From positions 11,532,001-11,596,000 of the forward strand of contig CP075497.1 in assembly GCA_021613535.1 (NCBI GenBank): 64,000 nucleotides of DNA, read 5' to 3'. This document shows, one piece after another, positions 13,541 through 26,367 of this stretch. Made by a program: the position numbers and the translations under genes. Each line of letters begins with the position of its first letter. Within the stretch, counting starts at the first letter, position 1. Origin of the DNA: Adineta vaga (Eukaryota > Rotifera). The notes beneath the pieces were generated by a model that had not been told where the DNA came from, did not search any database, and saw only the letters and a program-made list of their open reading frames with translations.

Positions 13541-15707
13541 AGAAACACATTTGGTATTGATTGGAATGGAAGGAACGATCTCTTTTCTGTTCTATTTGTA
13601 TATTTTAATCCAGTTATACAAAAAAATAATATAAAACTTAAAATAAATGTTTTCGACTTCTATCTTGCTAATTCGTTCGATGAAAAATCCTATCTGAATT
13701 CTATAGAACAAACACGATGGAGCTTTCAATTATTAGATGTAATCATATACGCTCTGTGAAATATCTCTTTTGTTTTAGGTATTAAATTAAGCTGTATTGC
13801 ATTACTTGAAGTAAAAAAAAATGCTTACGATATGTCAATACTAACTTTTACATATATTTCTATTGATGAAAAGGAATATTATAATATTTTTATCTTCATA
13901 TACTTTTCATTAAGTGTTTGTCATAATATAATACTAAAAAATCCAAGAGATCTGTTAAGGCACCGAAAATAGTGAAAAGAGTTGTGATATTGTGCAATTA
14001 GTGCCAAGTCCAGAACATCACTGAAGCGCATAATTAAACCAACAATGATGGTAAAAGTGAGCTTCCATTGTACCCGAGAAAAGTAGTGTCGTCTCTCAAT
14101 AACTTCGAGACGTACTTTACAGCCTACTATACTATATGTAACTTAACATATCAATGGAAATCATTGATTGCGAATACTATTTTCTTCTTTTGGAGATTCC
14201 AAGACGATAATTTAGACGTCTGAATCCGAAAGACACCCTCAACAACATTTTTGAGTTGATAGATCAACTTCAGAAACATGGGTATTTTAAAAACTAAAGC
14301 AAGCAAATTGCATATGGTGTTTTTATCAATGATTTTTCTAAGTGGTATTGTTATTGACGAAAATATAACCTACGCAAACTTCGTATTATTTCTCTTCAAC
14401 CTTTTAAACAGTATTTATGGATTATTGAAAGAAGAACAAATTCATGAAACGATCTTGATCAATTTTATTGAAAGAACTGTAGAACAAAACAGATTTCAAG
14501 TTAATTTAGAAATAGTGAATACAGATAAAAATCTTTTCAACATTCATATGTGTATTTTATTCATAGATTGTTATGAGTAGATTATCAATTGAACATATAT
14601 AAATTTCAACGTATACAGATGCTTGGTAAAAGTTTTGCATTTAGTTTATGAATGTCAAATATCGGATAGTACAAATGGCACGAGTACATAAGATCCAGTA
14701 AAATTCGTATCGATCAAATAATACTATGAAAGACATGTTTTAGCTTCAAGAGAAATATTCATCATTTTCGGTCTGCCTACGATCATACAGGAAGTTACAT
14801 GCAGCTTACCGGTGTCAACATCTATCATTTTGATACGTTTTTAGTCACGAATATAGCATTCAAATGAGATGTGTTTCTATTTTTCGTTTCTTTCTTTACT
14901 ACTTTTTCGACCGATATATATATTTATATGCACGTTCTTCGTTTTGAAAACAATATTTTCTTCTTATACGAAACTCTCGTAGTGAATGTCTTTCGTTGAT
15001 ATCTAAAAAAGACGGTAGCCGTTTTCTTACTTTCACATGTAACGATCTTTTAGTAAAAAACAAAATTTTATATTGTATTCATCAAGTTTAGGAGAGAGTA
15101 AAGGGATAAAATAACACTTCGATATTTTTCTCTTCATGTCGATTGTATTTAATTGATATTTTCTTCTTTTTGGTGAATGTTTGTTGTTGATAAACCCGAT
15201 CAAACGAACTACAACGAAAATCTTTTTCTTATGTATTAAACGACATTAATATACATTTTGTGATTATTTAAAAGCTTCCTCTTTCTTTCTAGAAGATCTC
15301 ATCCTTTTACACTAGAACTTCTGTTCAAATAACTATTAATATTTCATTCAATTGTACAGAATGAGATTTTCATTTTGATAGTTCCATTATTATCATTGAT
15401 CAATGAAAATCATACGCGCTATGAATGAGCGGACAGAGAGCGGACAAAAATATTAAAATACGTTCTGTAGAGGTCGTTCGGTTCCGAACATGTTTATGAG
15501 TATTTCTACCTTCTTTATGAAGGTTATCAATGAGTAACCAATAAAAATCTCTCTATTCCACTGAACTGAATAACTGTCAGCTGTATCTGTATTTTCGTGA
15601 GATATTTGTTTTTGATCCGAGTTTTGCTCAAATTGAAATGAGGTTGAAGAAAAGATAGATTTTATTGTAGATTATTTTAAAAAGAACAGTAATTTGTAGT
15701 TTTCGAG
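13541..15707. other. About 2.2 kb intergenic region without a supported gene
   Basis: AT-rich sequence between SMARCC and ABCB7. It holds short ORFs (for example 14278-14580) without recognisable homology or convincing splice structure. A single CCAAT at 15538-15542 lies about 165 bp upstream of the ABCB7 ATG and may belong to its promoter. Confidence 0.5.
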
Positions 15708-18604
15708 ATGAATCCGCTTCTACGGCGGACTCTCTTCTCGTCTCCATTTTTCAAGTGCACTTATCAATATCGTCTATCACCGATTACAAATAGTCCATTA
15801 AGAACTTTTCTTAAATCGTCCATACTATCAAAAACTCATCAAACGTATAATCATGTAGGAAAGACATTTTTGTATCTATTGAAAATGTCTTTTCAATTGA
15901 TTGTATAGGCAAATATTAGATCCGCATCGAATCTTTTTGGACAAAGTCGAAATAGCTTTCGTGTTCTTATGGTAAAGACTCGTTAAAATTGATTGTATAA
16001 AAAAATGTTAGTCACTATTTAGCGGAAGTGGCATGGGCGTCATGGTAATACCGGAACAGCTGCAGATGCTAGTGGGACAACAAAAACTGTTTCAACACGA
16101 TACATTCTCAAAGCAATGCTAGAATTCATTTGGCCAAAAACTGGCAAACAAGTGAAAATTCGTGTAGTGATTGCACTATCACTTCTTTTACTTTCAAAAG
16201 TATAATTTAATATTCTATTTAAATAAAAATCTTCATTACAAAATTCATTTTCTTAGTTATTGAATATCAGTGTTCCATTTATGTTCAAATATCTAGTTGA
16301 TGAACTTAATAAAGGTCGAACATTACATGCAGATACAACTCAGTCGGCTGTTATATCAATGATCACTGCATTATTGATCGGATGTAAAATACAGTTGATA
16401 TTCTGAATATGTACAAAAACGAATGGTTTCATTTAGATGGTGCTGCACGAGCTGGTGCTGCTCTCTTCGGTGAACTACGTAATGCTATATTTGCCAATGT
16501 TGCTCATCGAAGTATTCGTGAATTGGCTAAAAAAGTCTTTTCACATATACATAATCTTGATTTAAGTTTTCATTTGGGAAGACATACAGGTGCATTATCC
16601 AAAGCTATTGATCGTGGAACAAAGTAAAAAATTCTTGAAAAAAATGTTCTTTTCATGTCAATATAATGATGAAACATGTCTGAATAGAGGTATTAGTTTT
16701 GTTCTCTCGGCATTGGTATTCAATATTGTACCGACTATTTTCGAAGTTGGATTGGTCAGTGGAGTTTTGGTAAAGTTATTTATATTACATTTTTCTTGTA
16801 CTTATGAACGTATTATTTAGTGGTATAAATTTGGTTTATCATATGGAGCGATTGGTAAATATGTCTTGCTTTGTACTTCGATTTGAGAAGAAAGAATTTT
16901 GTTTAGCTTTTGGTTGTATTGCAAGTTATACTGCATACACTTTGGCCGTCACTCAATGGAGGTATGTTGAAAATATTTTGAATAGAATTCTAGAGAAATT
17001 TAAATATTTAGAACAAAATTTCGTGTACAAATGAATAAAGCAGATAATGAAGCAGGCAATAGAGCAGTAGATTCATTAATCAATTTCGAGACTGTCAAGG
17101 TATGAAATGAAAATGATTGATTTACTAGATATTTCTAATTTTGAAATTTTAGTATTTTAATAATGAAGCACATGAACTTGAACGATATGATAAAACACTA
17201 TCTGAATATGAAACAGCATCTATTAAAACACAAACAAGTTTAGCTATGTTAAAGTGTGTTCTATCTTTGATAATTAACTGAGTCAAAACGAAAACTTTTT
17301 TTGTTTAGTTTTGGTCAAAATGCAATATTCAGTTTAGGTATAACAGCTATTATGTTATTAGCTGCTGGTGGAATTAGTGATGGTTCAATGACAGTTGGTG
17401 ATTTAGTTGCTGTAAATGGACTTGTTTTTCAATTGTCAATGCCATTAAACTTTTTGGGTTCAGTTTTTCGTGAAGTTAAACAATCCGTTGTTGATATGGA
17501 AACAATGTTTCGTTTAACAATGGTGGAAGCAAATGTTAAAGTAAGTTGATTGTGTTCATATGAATTATGAATGATTCATTTGATTTTAGGATAAAGAAAA
17601 AGCAAAAAAAATAGATATAGATGCAGATCATTCATCGATTGTCTTTAACAATGTGACATTTGGTTATGAAGAAGGACAAAAAATACTTGATAAACTTTCG
17701 TTCACTGTTCCTTCGGGACACAAAGTTGCTATTGTTGGTGGTTCCGGTTCAGGGTAAAGTTTAATTTGAAATAAAACGATAATTAATGTGAAGAATTTGT
17801 TTTCTAGAAAATCAACTATTGTTCGTCTCTTATATCGATTCTATGATCCGCAGAGTGGAGAAATCCGTGTGAATAATCAAAATATTCAAGAAGTATCTCT
17901 TTCCAGTCTTCGTAAAGCTATTGGTGTTGTACCTCAGGTAAATTTCACTTCCTTTTTCGCTACAAATCTTGACTTTATTTTGCTAGGATTCGATTCTATT
18001 TCATGATTCAATTTTCTACAATATTAATTATGGAAATTTAAAAGCATCGAAAGAAGATGTTTATAAAGCTGCTCAGCTAGCTGAAGTACATAATGCTATT
18101 TTGAGAATGCCAAAAAAATATGAAACAATGGTTGGTGAACGTGGATTGAAACTATCCGGTGGCGAAAAACAACGTATTAGTATTGCTCGAGCTCTTCTTA
18201 AAGATCCAATTATTTTAGTTTATGATGAAGCAACTGCTCATTTGGATACAACTACCGAACAAGTAGAATTTCTTCTATTCCTTTCCTATCTATTCAATTG
18301 ATTTTAGGCAATTTTGAATTCTCTTCAAAAATTAACGACAAATCGAACATCAATTGTCATTGCTCATCGTTTAAGTACGGTTACTGATTGTGATAATATC
18401 ATCATATTAGATCAAGGTAAAGTTATTGAACAAGGTACACATGAAGAATTATTAGCGAAAGAAAATGGTCATTATGCATCGATATGGAATAGTCAACGGA
18501 CTCATCGAAAACTTCGAGAAGATAAAAAAGAAGAAATAAATGTTGATGGAAAACAAGTAGAAAAATATGAAAAGAAATCAAGTGAAGAACCTTTACTGAA
18601 ATGA
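15708..18604 (+). CDS. ABCB7: ABCB7/Atm1-type mitochondrial ABC transporter
   Basis: Inner-membrane half-transporter exporting a glutathione- or sulfur-containing compound for cytosolic Fe-S assembly (family knowledge). The start [14 protein letters not shown] is Arg-rich and lacks acidic residues, fitting a mitochondrial presequence. Membrane-domain blocks match ABCB7: [57 protein letters not shown] and [15 protein letters not shown]. The nucleotide-binding domain has Walker A GGSGSGKST (split by an intron between SG and KST at about 17756-17808), the Q-loop VVPQ, the signature LSGGEKQR, Walker B IILVYDEA and the H-loop AHRLST. TGA is at 18602-18604. The Cys-rich C-terminus of human ABCB7 is absent; the tail is Lys/Glu-rich instead. 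About 14 short introns. Confidence 0.95.
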
Positions 18605-18719
18605 ACAGTTTTTTTTAGTAGATTTTTATTTCGATATAATAAAAAACTAGCTGATTTTCTGTTGTATAAATAAATAGAAACAACATTGCGATTATTGTGT
18701 TTTTACTTTTTATTTTCCG

Positions 18720-19637
18720 ATGATTGACAATAATGATGATGATGATGGTCCACCACAATTATCGGCAGATACATTGAAAGCTTTACAAGAATGGCAACAA
18801 GAAGAAGAACAAAATCGAGCGGCCGATGTACCACAAGAAGATTGGGTTAGTCAATTCAATAAAAACGAATGATTTGACTTGTGATAGTGATAAAGTCAAA
18901 CTATACTTTCATTTGAAAAGAAAAAACTGATTAAAATTTTGATATATTTAGCAATTGAGTCAATTTTGGTATAACAATGAAACGGCGACTCGATTGATGA
19001 ATGAAGTCATTGATATTCTACCTGAAAATGGAAGGTAATAAATATTTATTTTCTATTACATATTTTTGACAATCCATTGATTTTCTAGATGTGCTTTCAT
19101 TGCTTGTCCAACAGTGTGGAATCTAATGAGAAAAGTAAGATTTATTCAATCGTAAATTACAAGAAAATATTCTTAAAATCGAATAGGAACATCCTGAGAT
19201 TCATAATGTTCTATTTGAATATGATACACGATTTGCTACTGGTGATCATTCATTTGTTGAATACGATTATAATGATGATGATCGAATCGAGCAAACTTAT
19301 ACGAATTTAAAACATTCATTTGATGTTTTGCTCATTGATCCACCATTTCTTTCTCGAGAATGTTTTGAAAAAGTATCTCGTCTAGCAAAATTTATTGGTA
19401 AAACAAATCCAACATGCAAACATATCATTTGCACGGGTAAAGAATAATTTGTATTGAGAATAAAAAAAAGAAATTAATTGATTCTTTTCTCTTCAAGGTG
19501 CTATTCAGGAAGAAAATATCAAAGATTTCTTTCCAGGTGCTGATCGAGTGACATTCCAACCTCAACATGAACGTAATCTAATGAATCCTTTTGCTTGTTT
19601 TGTTGATTATGAAACAAAAACATTAAACAATGAATAA
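18720..19637 (+). CDS. EEF1AKMT1: EEF1A lysine methyltransferase 1 (EFM5/N6AMT2 family)
   Basis: AdoMet-dependent methyltransferase that modifies a lysine of elongation factor eEF1A (family knowledge). The ATG at 18720 opens MIDNNDDDDGPPQLSADTLK, the usual acidic N-terminus. Then come LQEWQQEEEQ, spliced to QLSQFWYNNET (the family block W.LSQFWY), the FEYDTRF region, and the substrate/catalytic DPPF motif within SFDVLLIDPPFLSRE. After that are ICTGAIQEENI and NPFACFVDYE, with TAA at 19635-19637. Four short introns split it. It starts only about 115 bp after the ABCB7 stop, on the same strand. Confidence 0.93.
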
Positions 19638-20050
19638 AGGATAATGTTTCTCAGGAAGAAATATGTAATGAATAGTTTTCATCTCATTCGTTGTAATTGA
19701 TATGTGAACAAGTTTTTCTCTCGATATGTCATTCTTCACGCTGTTTGATATAAGTTAGTTCAAGGTATAGTTAACTAGAATAGAATGAAACCTTGTCGTA
19801 AATGTATATTGATCTAATCAGTTTCTTTTTTCTTTTGTTCAATATGGCATAAAAGGCAATGAATAAATGAAAAATGAAAGAAATGTAATGAAGTAACAAG
19901 AAAAGGACAAATCATTGAAGTATGACCAATAGATATACATGAAATATTTATGAGTCGATATATTCATTGAACATTTTCATTTATAACAAACGAAACTAGA
20001 CGCATTGTACAATTGATTTTCTTTTTTGTACTAACGAACAATTCTCGACA

Positions 20051-20794
20051 ATGTTGACACCTTATAATCACAATCCTGGACCACTTGTGAATCAACAATA
20101 CAATAGACCTCCTGGTAATTATGGTAGTATAAATGATATCAATGAAGGCGAATTATTAGGTTCACTTTTTGGTCTTGCTCATCAATTAATGGGTGAAATC
20201 TTACGAAATACACCAGGTTTAAGTCCGAATATGGGTTTAATGCCGAATATGTCCCAAGGAAAAGTATTTGGTGTAAGTTCAATGAATGTGACACAAATAA
20301 CACGTGGACCAGATGGTCGACCACATGTGGTTCAAGCACATAAAGAACGTCGTATGGGACCAGGAGGTACCTGGCAAACGAAAAAGACAGTACATGATCC
20401 AAATCGCGGTATTGATAAAATACAATATGGTTATTTTACTGGGGATCATGGTGAAATTATAGAACGTCGTTTTGATCGAGCTACAGGACAATATCATGAA
20501 GAGATTCAACGACGCGAATTTGCTCCAAATGAATTTAATTTTCCATCTCATTTACCAATACAATCTCAACCAATCTTAAGACAACAATATCCTTATTATT
20601 CTCAACCTCAACAACAATTTCCCTTCTATCCACAACAACAACAACAACAACAACGACCAATGCTTTCTTCTTATTTACAACAGCCAATGCCCAATTTTCC
20701 ATCTTATTCACCACAACCGATATCAGCTCTTACAGCTCATCCTGAAAAACCCAAACCAGCTCTTCCTTCACCTCCAATGTTTCCATACATATAA
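20051..20794 (+). CDS. MLF: Myeloid leukemia factor (MLF) family protein
   Basis: Intronless ORF of 247 residues. The central part, about 75-160, matches the MLF domain: a VTQITRGPDGRPHVVQAH strand, RRMGPGGTWQTKKTVHDPNRG, then DKIQYGYFTGDHGEIIERRF with RATGQYHEE. MLF proteins shuttle between nucleus and cytoplasm, bind 14-3-3 and chaperones, and modulate transcription (family knowledge). The N-terminus holds LLGSLFGLAHQLMGEIL. The C-terminal third is Gln/Pro/Tyr-rich (runs of Q near 196-203). ATG at 20051 is preceded by an AT-rich leader; TAA is at 20792-20794. Confidence 0.85.
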   Translation: MLTPYNHNPGPLVNQQYNRPPGNYGSINDINEGELLGSLFGLAHQLMGEILRNTPGLSPNMGLMPNMSQGKVFGVSSMNVTQITRGPDGRPHVVQAHKERRMGPGGTWQTKKTVHDPNRGIDKIQYGYFTGDHGEIIERRFDRATGQYHEEIQRREFAPNEFNFPSHLPIQSQPILRQQYPYYSQPQQQFPFYPQQQQQQQRPMLSSYLQQPMPNFPSYSPQPISALTAHPEKPKPALPSPPMFPYI

Positions 20795-20968
20795 ATTAGT
20801 TTTTCCTTCGTCGTTACTCAATTTATAAAATGTATCAGATAGCAAAGACATACACACATATATAGATATAGCGAACTTCAAAAAAAATTCAATTCTTAAC
20901 GAATATAAAAATGAATCTAAGAAAAACGAAACATTGTCTTTTGATTTTTCTTTTGCTCTATACACATA

Positions 20969-21220
20969 CTATTGGACGCTTGCCGGACCGGCCCAAACAA
21001 GCCATATAGCATGAATAACACCAGGTAACCATCCCAAAATAGTCAATACTAAATTAATCCAAAAATGCGTTGAACAACCAACCTATTTCGATCGAAACTC
21101 ATCAGTTTTTGTTTTTGAAAAATCTTCATCGAAAAGTAAACTTACTCGAATAATTGCTGCTATAGGTGGTAATAAAATAGCCAGAACTGTTAGAAGAATT
21201 TTACCTATGAGTTCACTCAT
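20969..21220 (-). CDS. Pmp3/RCI2 (UPF0057) plasma-membrane proteolipid, copy 1
   Basis: A 62-residue protein from two exons, 21146-21220 and 20969-21082. Exon 1 encodes MSELIGKILLTVLAIL then LPPIAAIIR; exon 2 encodes VGCSTHFWINLVLTILGWLP then GVIHAIWLVW. This is the complete two-helix UPF0057 pattern (LPP..A, V.G, H..IN..LT.LG..PG.IHA.W). The family is tied to membrane potential, salt and cold tolerance in fungi and plants (family knowledge). It is transcribed away from copy 2 at 22282. Stop TAG at 20969-20971. Confidence 0.92.
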
Positions 21221-22281
21221 TATTATTCTTTCTACAGAAATCAAAAGTTACAAAATAAAACTTTCCTATCTAAAAAAAGAAGAAAAATAAGTATTTCAAG
21301 ACTTTATCATCGTCGTGATTTGTTCTAATGTCACCTAAGTCAAACGACAAGGAAAAATCGTGAATCATTACATACATGTTTACATGTTGCATGTCGAAAA
21401 AACGAAAAATGAAAATATGCATCGGTTACATATTAGCTGATTTATATGACTGTATATCAAATATATGTTCGTTCCAGTTCAGTAACTAACGTTTTCTCTT
21501 TTTATGAAGATACAATGAAACGTTAAAAATAACGAATAAAATTAACATGAGCTTTGTTTTCGAGTAAGAGAGAAGAATTTTCTTAACTATTCATTAAAAT
21601 TTGAAAGTGAAAGTGTGTAATTCAAGATATGATCGTATTTAAAAACAAACGAAATGCTAATCATAAACATAACAAACACATTTGCGCATTTATAATCCAT
21701 GATTCTTTTGATTGATTTAATTTAGAACGTTGTTTGCAACTATTAGTATTTATCTCTACTTTTCTTTGAAGATATAAAACAGATTTCTGATGCTTTTGTT
21801 GTCAAAACATATAAAATTTCATCATAGATTTCCTATTGACAATTATCTTATCAGATAATCAATATTTGAATTTTTCTTCGATTAGTCAACTGAAAATAAT
21901 ATCATTAGCAATTTGATCCTATGTTTTTCAATTGAATCAAGTGTATTAGTCACATAGAGATATAAATAATAAGTAGGAAAGTCTTTGTTTATACGTTGGT
22001 ACCATATGGGCTATGTTGAAAGAGAATGAAAGAAAGGAAAAAAAGAAGGGAGAGAAATGTTATATGTGCAAAACTGAATAGAGGATGCCGTTTATAGATT
22101 TGGCAGGCAAAAAATATCATTGAGAGGCGAGAAGAAATATGAAATAGGCTCCCTTCCCAATATTTTTCTATATTGTTGGGTGTAGAAAGGAAAAAGAAAG
22201 GAGGGACTGACACTAGTGGGTAAGGGAAAAAATTGTTGATATACATAACTTTTTCATCTCTACGGCTCGTCGTTTGTTATC
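21221..22281. other. Divergent intergenic region between the two Pmp3 genes
   Basis: About 1.06 kb, AT-rich, between two genes transcribed outward. It must hold both promoters unless they share one. I see no ORF of merit and no strong TATA or CCAAT pair. Confidence 0.4.
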
Positions 22282-22569
22282 ATGGGTTTACTTGGAACAA
22301 TGTAGGTTGATATTTGAATAAATAATTTATATAAAATCTTGTTTTTTTTAGTCTTTTAACACTTTTAGCAATTTTTCTTCCACCGGTTGCTGCTTTAATT
22401 CAAGTTGGATGTACTTTACACTTCTTCTTGAATATGTAAAACAAATTAGATTATGGAATATACGAAAAATATTGATCTTTCTTTTGCTTTTAGTCTTTTA
22501 ACTATTCTTGGAATGATTCCTGGTTGTATCCATGCTTTATGGCTTGTATGGACTAATCGGCTGGCTTAA
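22282..22569 (+). CDS. Pmp3/RCI2 (UPF0057) plasma-membrane proteolipid, copy 2
   Basis: A 59-residue protein from three exons (22282-22301, 22352 to about 22436, and about 22495-22569). Exon 1 gives MGLLGT; exon 2 gives LLTLLAIFLPPVAALIQVGC then TLHFFLN; exon 3 gives LLTILGMIPGCIHALWLVW and NRLA-stop. The pattern is the same as copy 1, but one additional intron follows the first residues and the other sits before LLTILG rather than before VGC. The copies therefore diverged some time ago or gained introns independently. Stop TAA at 22567-22569. Every exon is too short to stand out as an ORF on its own. Confidence 0.9.
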
Positions 22570-23478
22570 TTTGTTCAGTTTTCAATGGAAATATAACTTC
22601 AAACTTTGTGTTTTCTTTTGTTTCTATCAAGTGTGATTTTTCTTAGTTTATAATTATCATTGATAGTCGTGCATGCTTTGTCAAGAGTTTTCATTGAATA
22701 AATGAAGAAGATTATATGAATATGATTTGATCGAAGAAAATATTTAATTGAGATACTTGAGATGAGAAAGAATTATTGTCAATGCACGAACCTGATTGAT
22801 GATGTAATTAGAAACGAACGAAGAGAGAGTCAAAGAAAAAATTAGTTGGAATTGTCTTTGATAAAAAGTTGAATGTCATATGAGATCTAATCTTTTCTTC
22901 TTCTTCTTCTTCGTCTTTGGTTTTATTTTTACCTCTCATGTATACACATCTATTGTTGATAGTGTATGTCAAACTGAAATATACATAGAACAGTAAACTG
23001 ACATAACACATAGACACTATCAACATTCAAACGAAGAGAAGAGAGAAAAAGAATTGTCTATAGAAGAGTTCGATTACACAATCAATTCAAAGGAGTTGAT
23101 AGTAGTCATTCGTCAGTATCGAAGAAAGATTCTCAATCGTTTATCCCAATAATCATCAACATTTAAGTGAAGATGGATAACTATTTGATATTTTTGTATC
23201 GTAGAAAGAAAGAAAGATCAAACAAGACATTTACTATTGTTATTGGACCATAACTTAATCAACCATTCTCACACGTCTATCATCTCTTTCTCTTCGTTCT
23301 CTCGCTCTCTTTCTCTCTTGTCTGTTGGTGTCTACTACATTGATCACTGGCAATTGCATCACAGAACTAACGTTTACTTAAGCTTTTTCTTTTTGAAGAA
23401 AGAAAAAAAGAAAACAGGTAAAATGTTTATCCTCAATATCATTGTCTTTTATTTCCAGACAAAATATAATTGAAGACA

Positions 23479-24395
23479 ATGTTCGAAACCATACGACGAA
23501 CATTTACGGGTAGTAATACAACAGATCGAAGAAAGAAGAACAACAAGTAATATCTCATATATTTTTTTGCATGTGTCAAAAAACAAAAAGAATTCATTTC
23601 ATTCCAAAGATCATCTCAAGTAATAACAACGACAGTTGATAGTAATGAAGAAACCGATTCATCATTGAGTGATGATTTTAAAAGTATACAAAATTCGATT
23701 ATTTCCATTCATCGACCATCATCGATTGTTCTTAAAAGGTATCTAATTGATTTCTTATGAAATCGGATATAAGCTAATTTTATGCTTGAAAAAGCCTTGA
23801 TGAAAGGATTAACTATTGAATGAATGGAATAGATAGAAAAAAATCATTTATTCTTCTTTAGTTTTGCTCCACATTCATCTTCATTACCATCAACATCGAA
23901 TATTCACGATGAAGATACTCCATGGCTACATGAGAATGTAACGAGGTATAGAATATAGGTCAACTAATATATACAATAACGTGTATATTTTGATTAGAGA
24001 AGCAGTCGAAGATGCTTTATCATATCGTTCAATTGGAAGTTTTTTTGTTCGACGATCAACAACAGTGACAACAACAGATACATATGTTCTGTCAATTCGT
24101 GTACCAAAATATATGAAACGTTCATGTGTTGTACATTATTTAATTGATCGAAATGATCATGGATATCATTTAAGAGTAAGAAAGCGTGGAGTGAAATCTT
24201 TTTCGATTTGGATTTTCTTTGGTTTTTTAGGGAATAAAAAAAGTATTTCCAACATTAAATTCTCTTATTGTTCATCATTCAATTGTCGCTGAAAATCTAC
24301 CTGTTGTTTTAGATTTACGAGCTTATTCATCATTAGATACAATAGAAGATGATGATTTAAATAATCAAGTTGCACGAAATGAATATGTTATATAA
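23479..24395 (+). CDS. Small SH2-domain adaptor protein
   Basis: Five exons from ATG 23479 (MFETIRRTFTGSNTTDRRKK) to TAA 24393-24395, about 210 residues. The N-terminal half is Ser/Thr-rich and probably disordered. The C-terminal half is one SH2 domain: the phosphotyrosine-binding FVRRS with its buried Arg within SIGSFFVRRS, then YVLSIRVPK, a basic CVVHYLI strand, GYHLRGIKKVFPTLNSLI and VHHS. The domain begins with W-L-H-E-N-V-T-R-E-A where most SH2 domains have W-[FY]-x-G-x-I-x-R-x-x-A. There is no kinase or SH3 partner domain, so it is probably an adaptor. The subfamily is not resolved. Confidence 0.82.
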
Positions 24396-24600
24396 CAGAG
24401 AAAAACCAATAAGAATTATGTTTGTCTGAATGTTTTGTATTTCATTAATAAAAATGTTGTGTCTTGATATTTTATCTAATTCTATTCAGACAAACTTTAT
24501 TTTGTTCATATATAGAAAAAAATTGTACGATGAATATAAAGAGTAAAAAAACCCAGAGAAAACTAAGTAATATTAATCAAAAAAAAAAGAACTGAATTCT

Positions 24601-25997
24601 TCAATCTTCTTCACTATCTTGTTCGTTATAATGAGGATTTTGTTGTTGTTCTTGTAATTTTCGTTGATATTGTCTTCTTGGACGTCGTGGTCGTTCAATT
24701 GGTTTATCTGGAGGAAGAACACCACCATATCCACGTTCAATACATGTTTGAGTATTTGGAATACCTAATGACCAAAAATGTTCTGGAGTATGAACAACAG
24801 GCCGCTGTCGATGACGACAAGTTAAACCTTGTTTATGACGAAGTTCTTCAGGTAAACCAAGCCAATAATTACGACACATTGGACATGCATAAAGTAGTTC
24901 TTCACTTTCAATACCAGAATAAGGTGATTGTAGAATTGCATTATTTTGAAGATTTTCTTCGTCATCTGTTGTTGTTGTCGTTGTTGTTACTAGTTCATCA
25001 GTAATAGTTGGTGAAGGAATCGATTTTCGTTTGAGTGACTGTCGATGAGGTGATAGAATTTCATTTGTAGTAAATAAGAAATTGTTCTAAAATAGAGATT
25101 CATTGTTTCAGTTATAGCTAATAATGAAACTGACTTGTTCATTCTCATCATCGGTATTTAAATCAAATGGTTGAGCTAAACCAATCAATGATTCTGGCAT
25201 GAATGTTGTTGTTTCATTTTCTGGTGTTTCTGGTTCTCGTTTAACTAGAGAAGAATTTGTTGTTGATTTAGGCGATGGAATAGGATCAAATAACTGTGTC
25301 ATTGTCATCTGACGTAATGATGAATCTGCAGATGTTGTTTTATGTTTACCATTTTGTAGGGATTTGGATTGACGTCGTTTCGCTTTTGGCTACAAAAAGA
25401 AGAAAAAAAAACACCTACGAACTCAAATGTTCTTTTTTATTTTACTGGTGTAATGAATTCTTTCTTGATATGAATTGAATCATTTCTGGATATCCAAGAG
25501 GATTTTGGTTGATGATTATGATTAATTTCTGTTTGTTGTCTTGCATTTGGAACAGGTAATAATGGTATAGTTTCATTCGATGTATTTGTTTCTGGTTCAT
25601 TGATAGGTTGAGAAGTATCATCCATAGATTTTGATGATAAATCAACTGGATATGTATTGGTATCAATTTGAGATTCAAAGGCAAATGGTTCTCCTAATGA
25701 AGTATTAACTTGATTATGAGCAAGAAGACTATCAAGATTATTTTGTTGTTCATCAAGTGCTTCTTGAATTTCTTGCATGAAAACATCAAGTTCATTGATA
25801 AAACCTTCTCAGAAGTCTATGCATATTCACTGATCAACATTTTCATTCCTTACCTCCGAAAACAACTGAAGAATTCGTCCTTTTTGTTTCAATTCAAAAT
25901 TAGGTATAGTCGATAGAATAAGTTCCGCTGTTTCATATCGTAAACCACCACCCAAAATCGTATGTACTTGTCGTGTTGATGATGCTGATCTCGTCAT
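24601..25997 (-). CDS. RBBP8: CtIP/Sae2/Ctp1-type DNA end-resection factor
   Basis: Cofactor of the MRE11 complex that starts resection of DNA double-strand breaks (family knowledge). The conserved C-terminal domain is clear: a CPMCRNYWLGLPEE zinc-type motif, CRHRQRPVVHTPEHFW, and SLGIPNTQTCIERGYGG, which match the CtIP C..C.....P and CSRHR..TPE.FW..GFPSTQTC.ERGY blocks. The probable start is ATG 25997 (MTRSASSTRQVH), inside an exon whose acceptor lies just upstream, so a 5' UTR intron is likely. The N-terminal half has helical, possibly coiled-coil, FINELDVFMQEIQEALDEQQ. The middle is Ser/Thr/Pro-rich. The stop is at 24601. The start is less certain than the end. Confidence 0.87.
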
Positions 25998-26196
25998 GAA
26001 AATATCCTACAATTATCACAAATAAATTTATTTTGTCAAAAATCACTTGTTCGTTGTTTTATTCACATTAATGCATTTTTTGCTATTAAAAATAAAAATA
26101 AATAAGACGAAAGAAAAGAAAACCACTGTAACATTGTCAAAAGAAAAAAACTGATTGAATTGAAGAAAACGAAATGAAAATCTAGTTCATAGAGTT

Positions 26197-26367
26197 TTAA
26201 CCAGAGCGTCGTCGAGCGAAGAAACCAATCAAGGCACATAACCCGAATATTAACATTGCTAAACCAAGAATTAGTGCAATAACATCCATTGCTCCCATAC
26301 CGGCAGCAACACCTTGGACAACGAAGAAGAGAAGAAATAAAAGTGACGATTGAACTAAATCGAACAT
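26197..26367 (-). CDS. SMIM30-like single-pass membrane microprotein
   Basis: A 56-residue ORF: a hydrophobic N-terminus that looks like a signal peptide (MFDLVQSSLLFLLFFVVQG), a short luminal stretch, then one membrane helix (DVIALILGLAMLIFGLCALI) and a basic end GFFARRRSG. The order signal peptide, D.IAL.LG, G.CA..G..AR.R.G matches vertebrate SMIM30, an ER-membrane microprotein. Intronless within the coding part. Start ATG at 26367, TAA at 26197-26199. Upstream it faces CHMP3 across a 519-bp divergent region with an inverted CCAAT pair. Confidence 0.8.
   Translation of the reverse strand: MFDLVQSSLLFLLFFVVQGVAAGMGAMDVIALILGLAMLIFGLCALIGFFARRRSG

Noticed and set aside
14278-14580. A 100-codon plus-strand ORF with hydrophobic stretches.
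   Set aside because: No recognisable motif, AT-driven composition and no splice or promoter support; likely chance.
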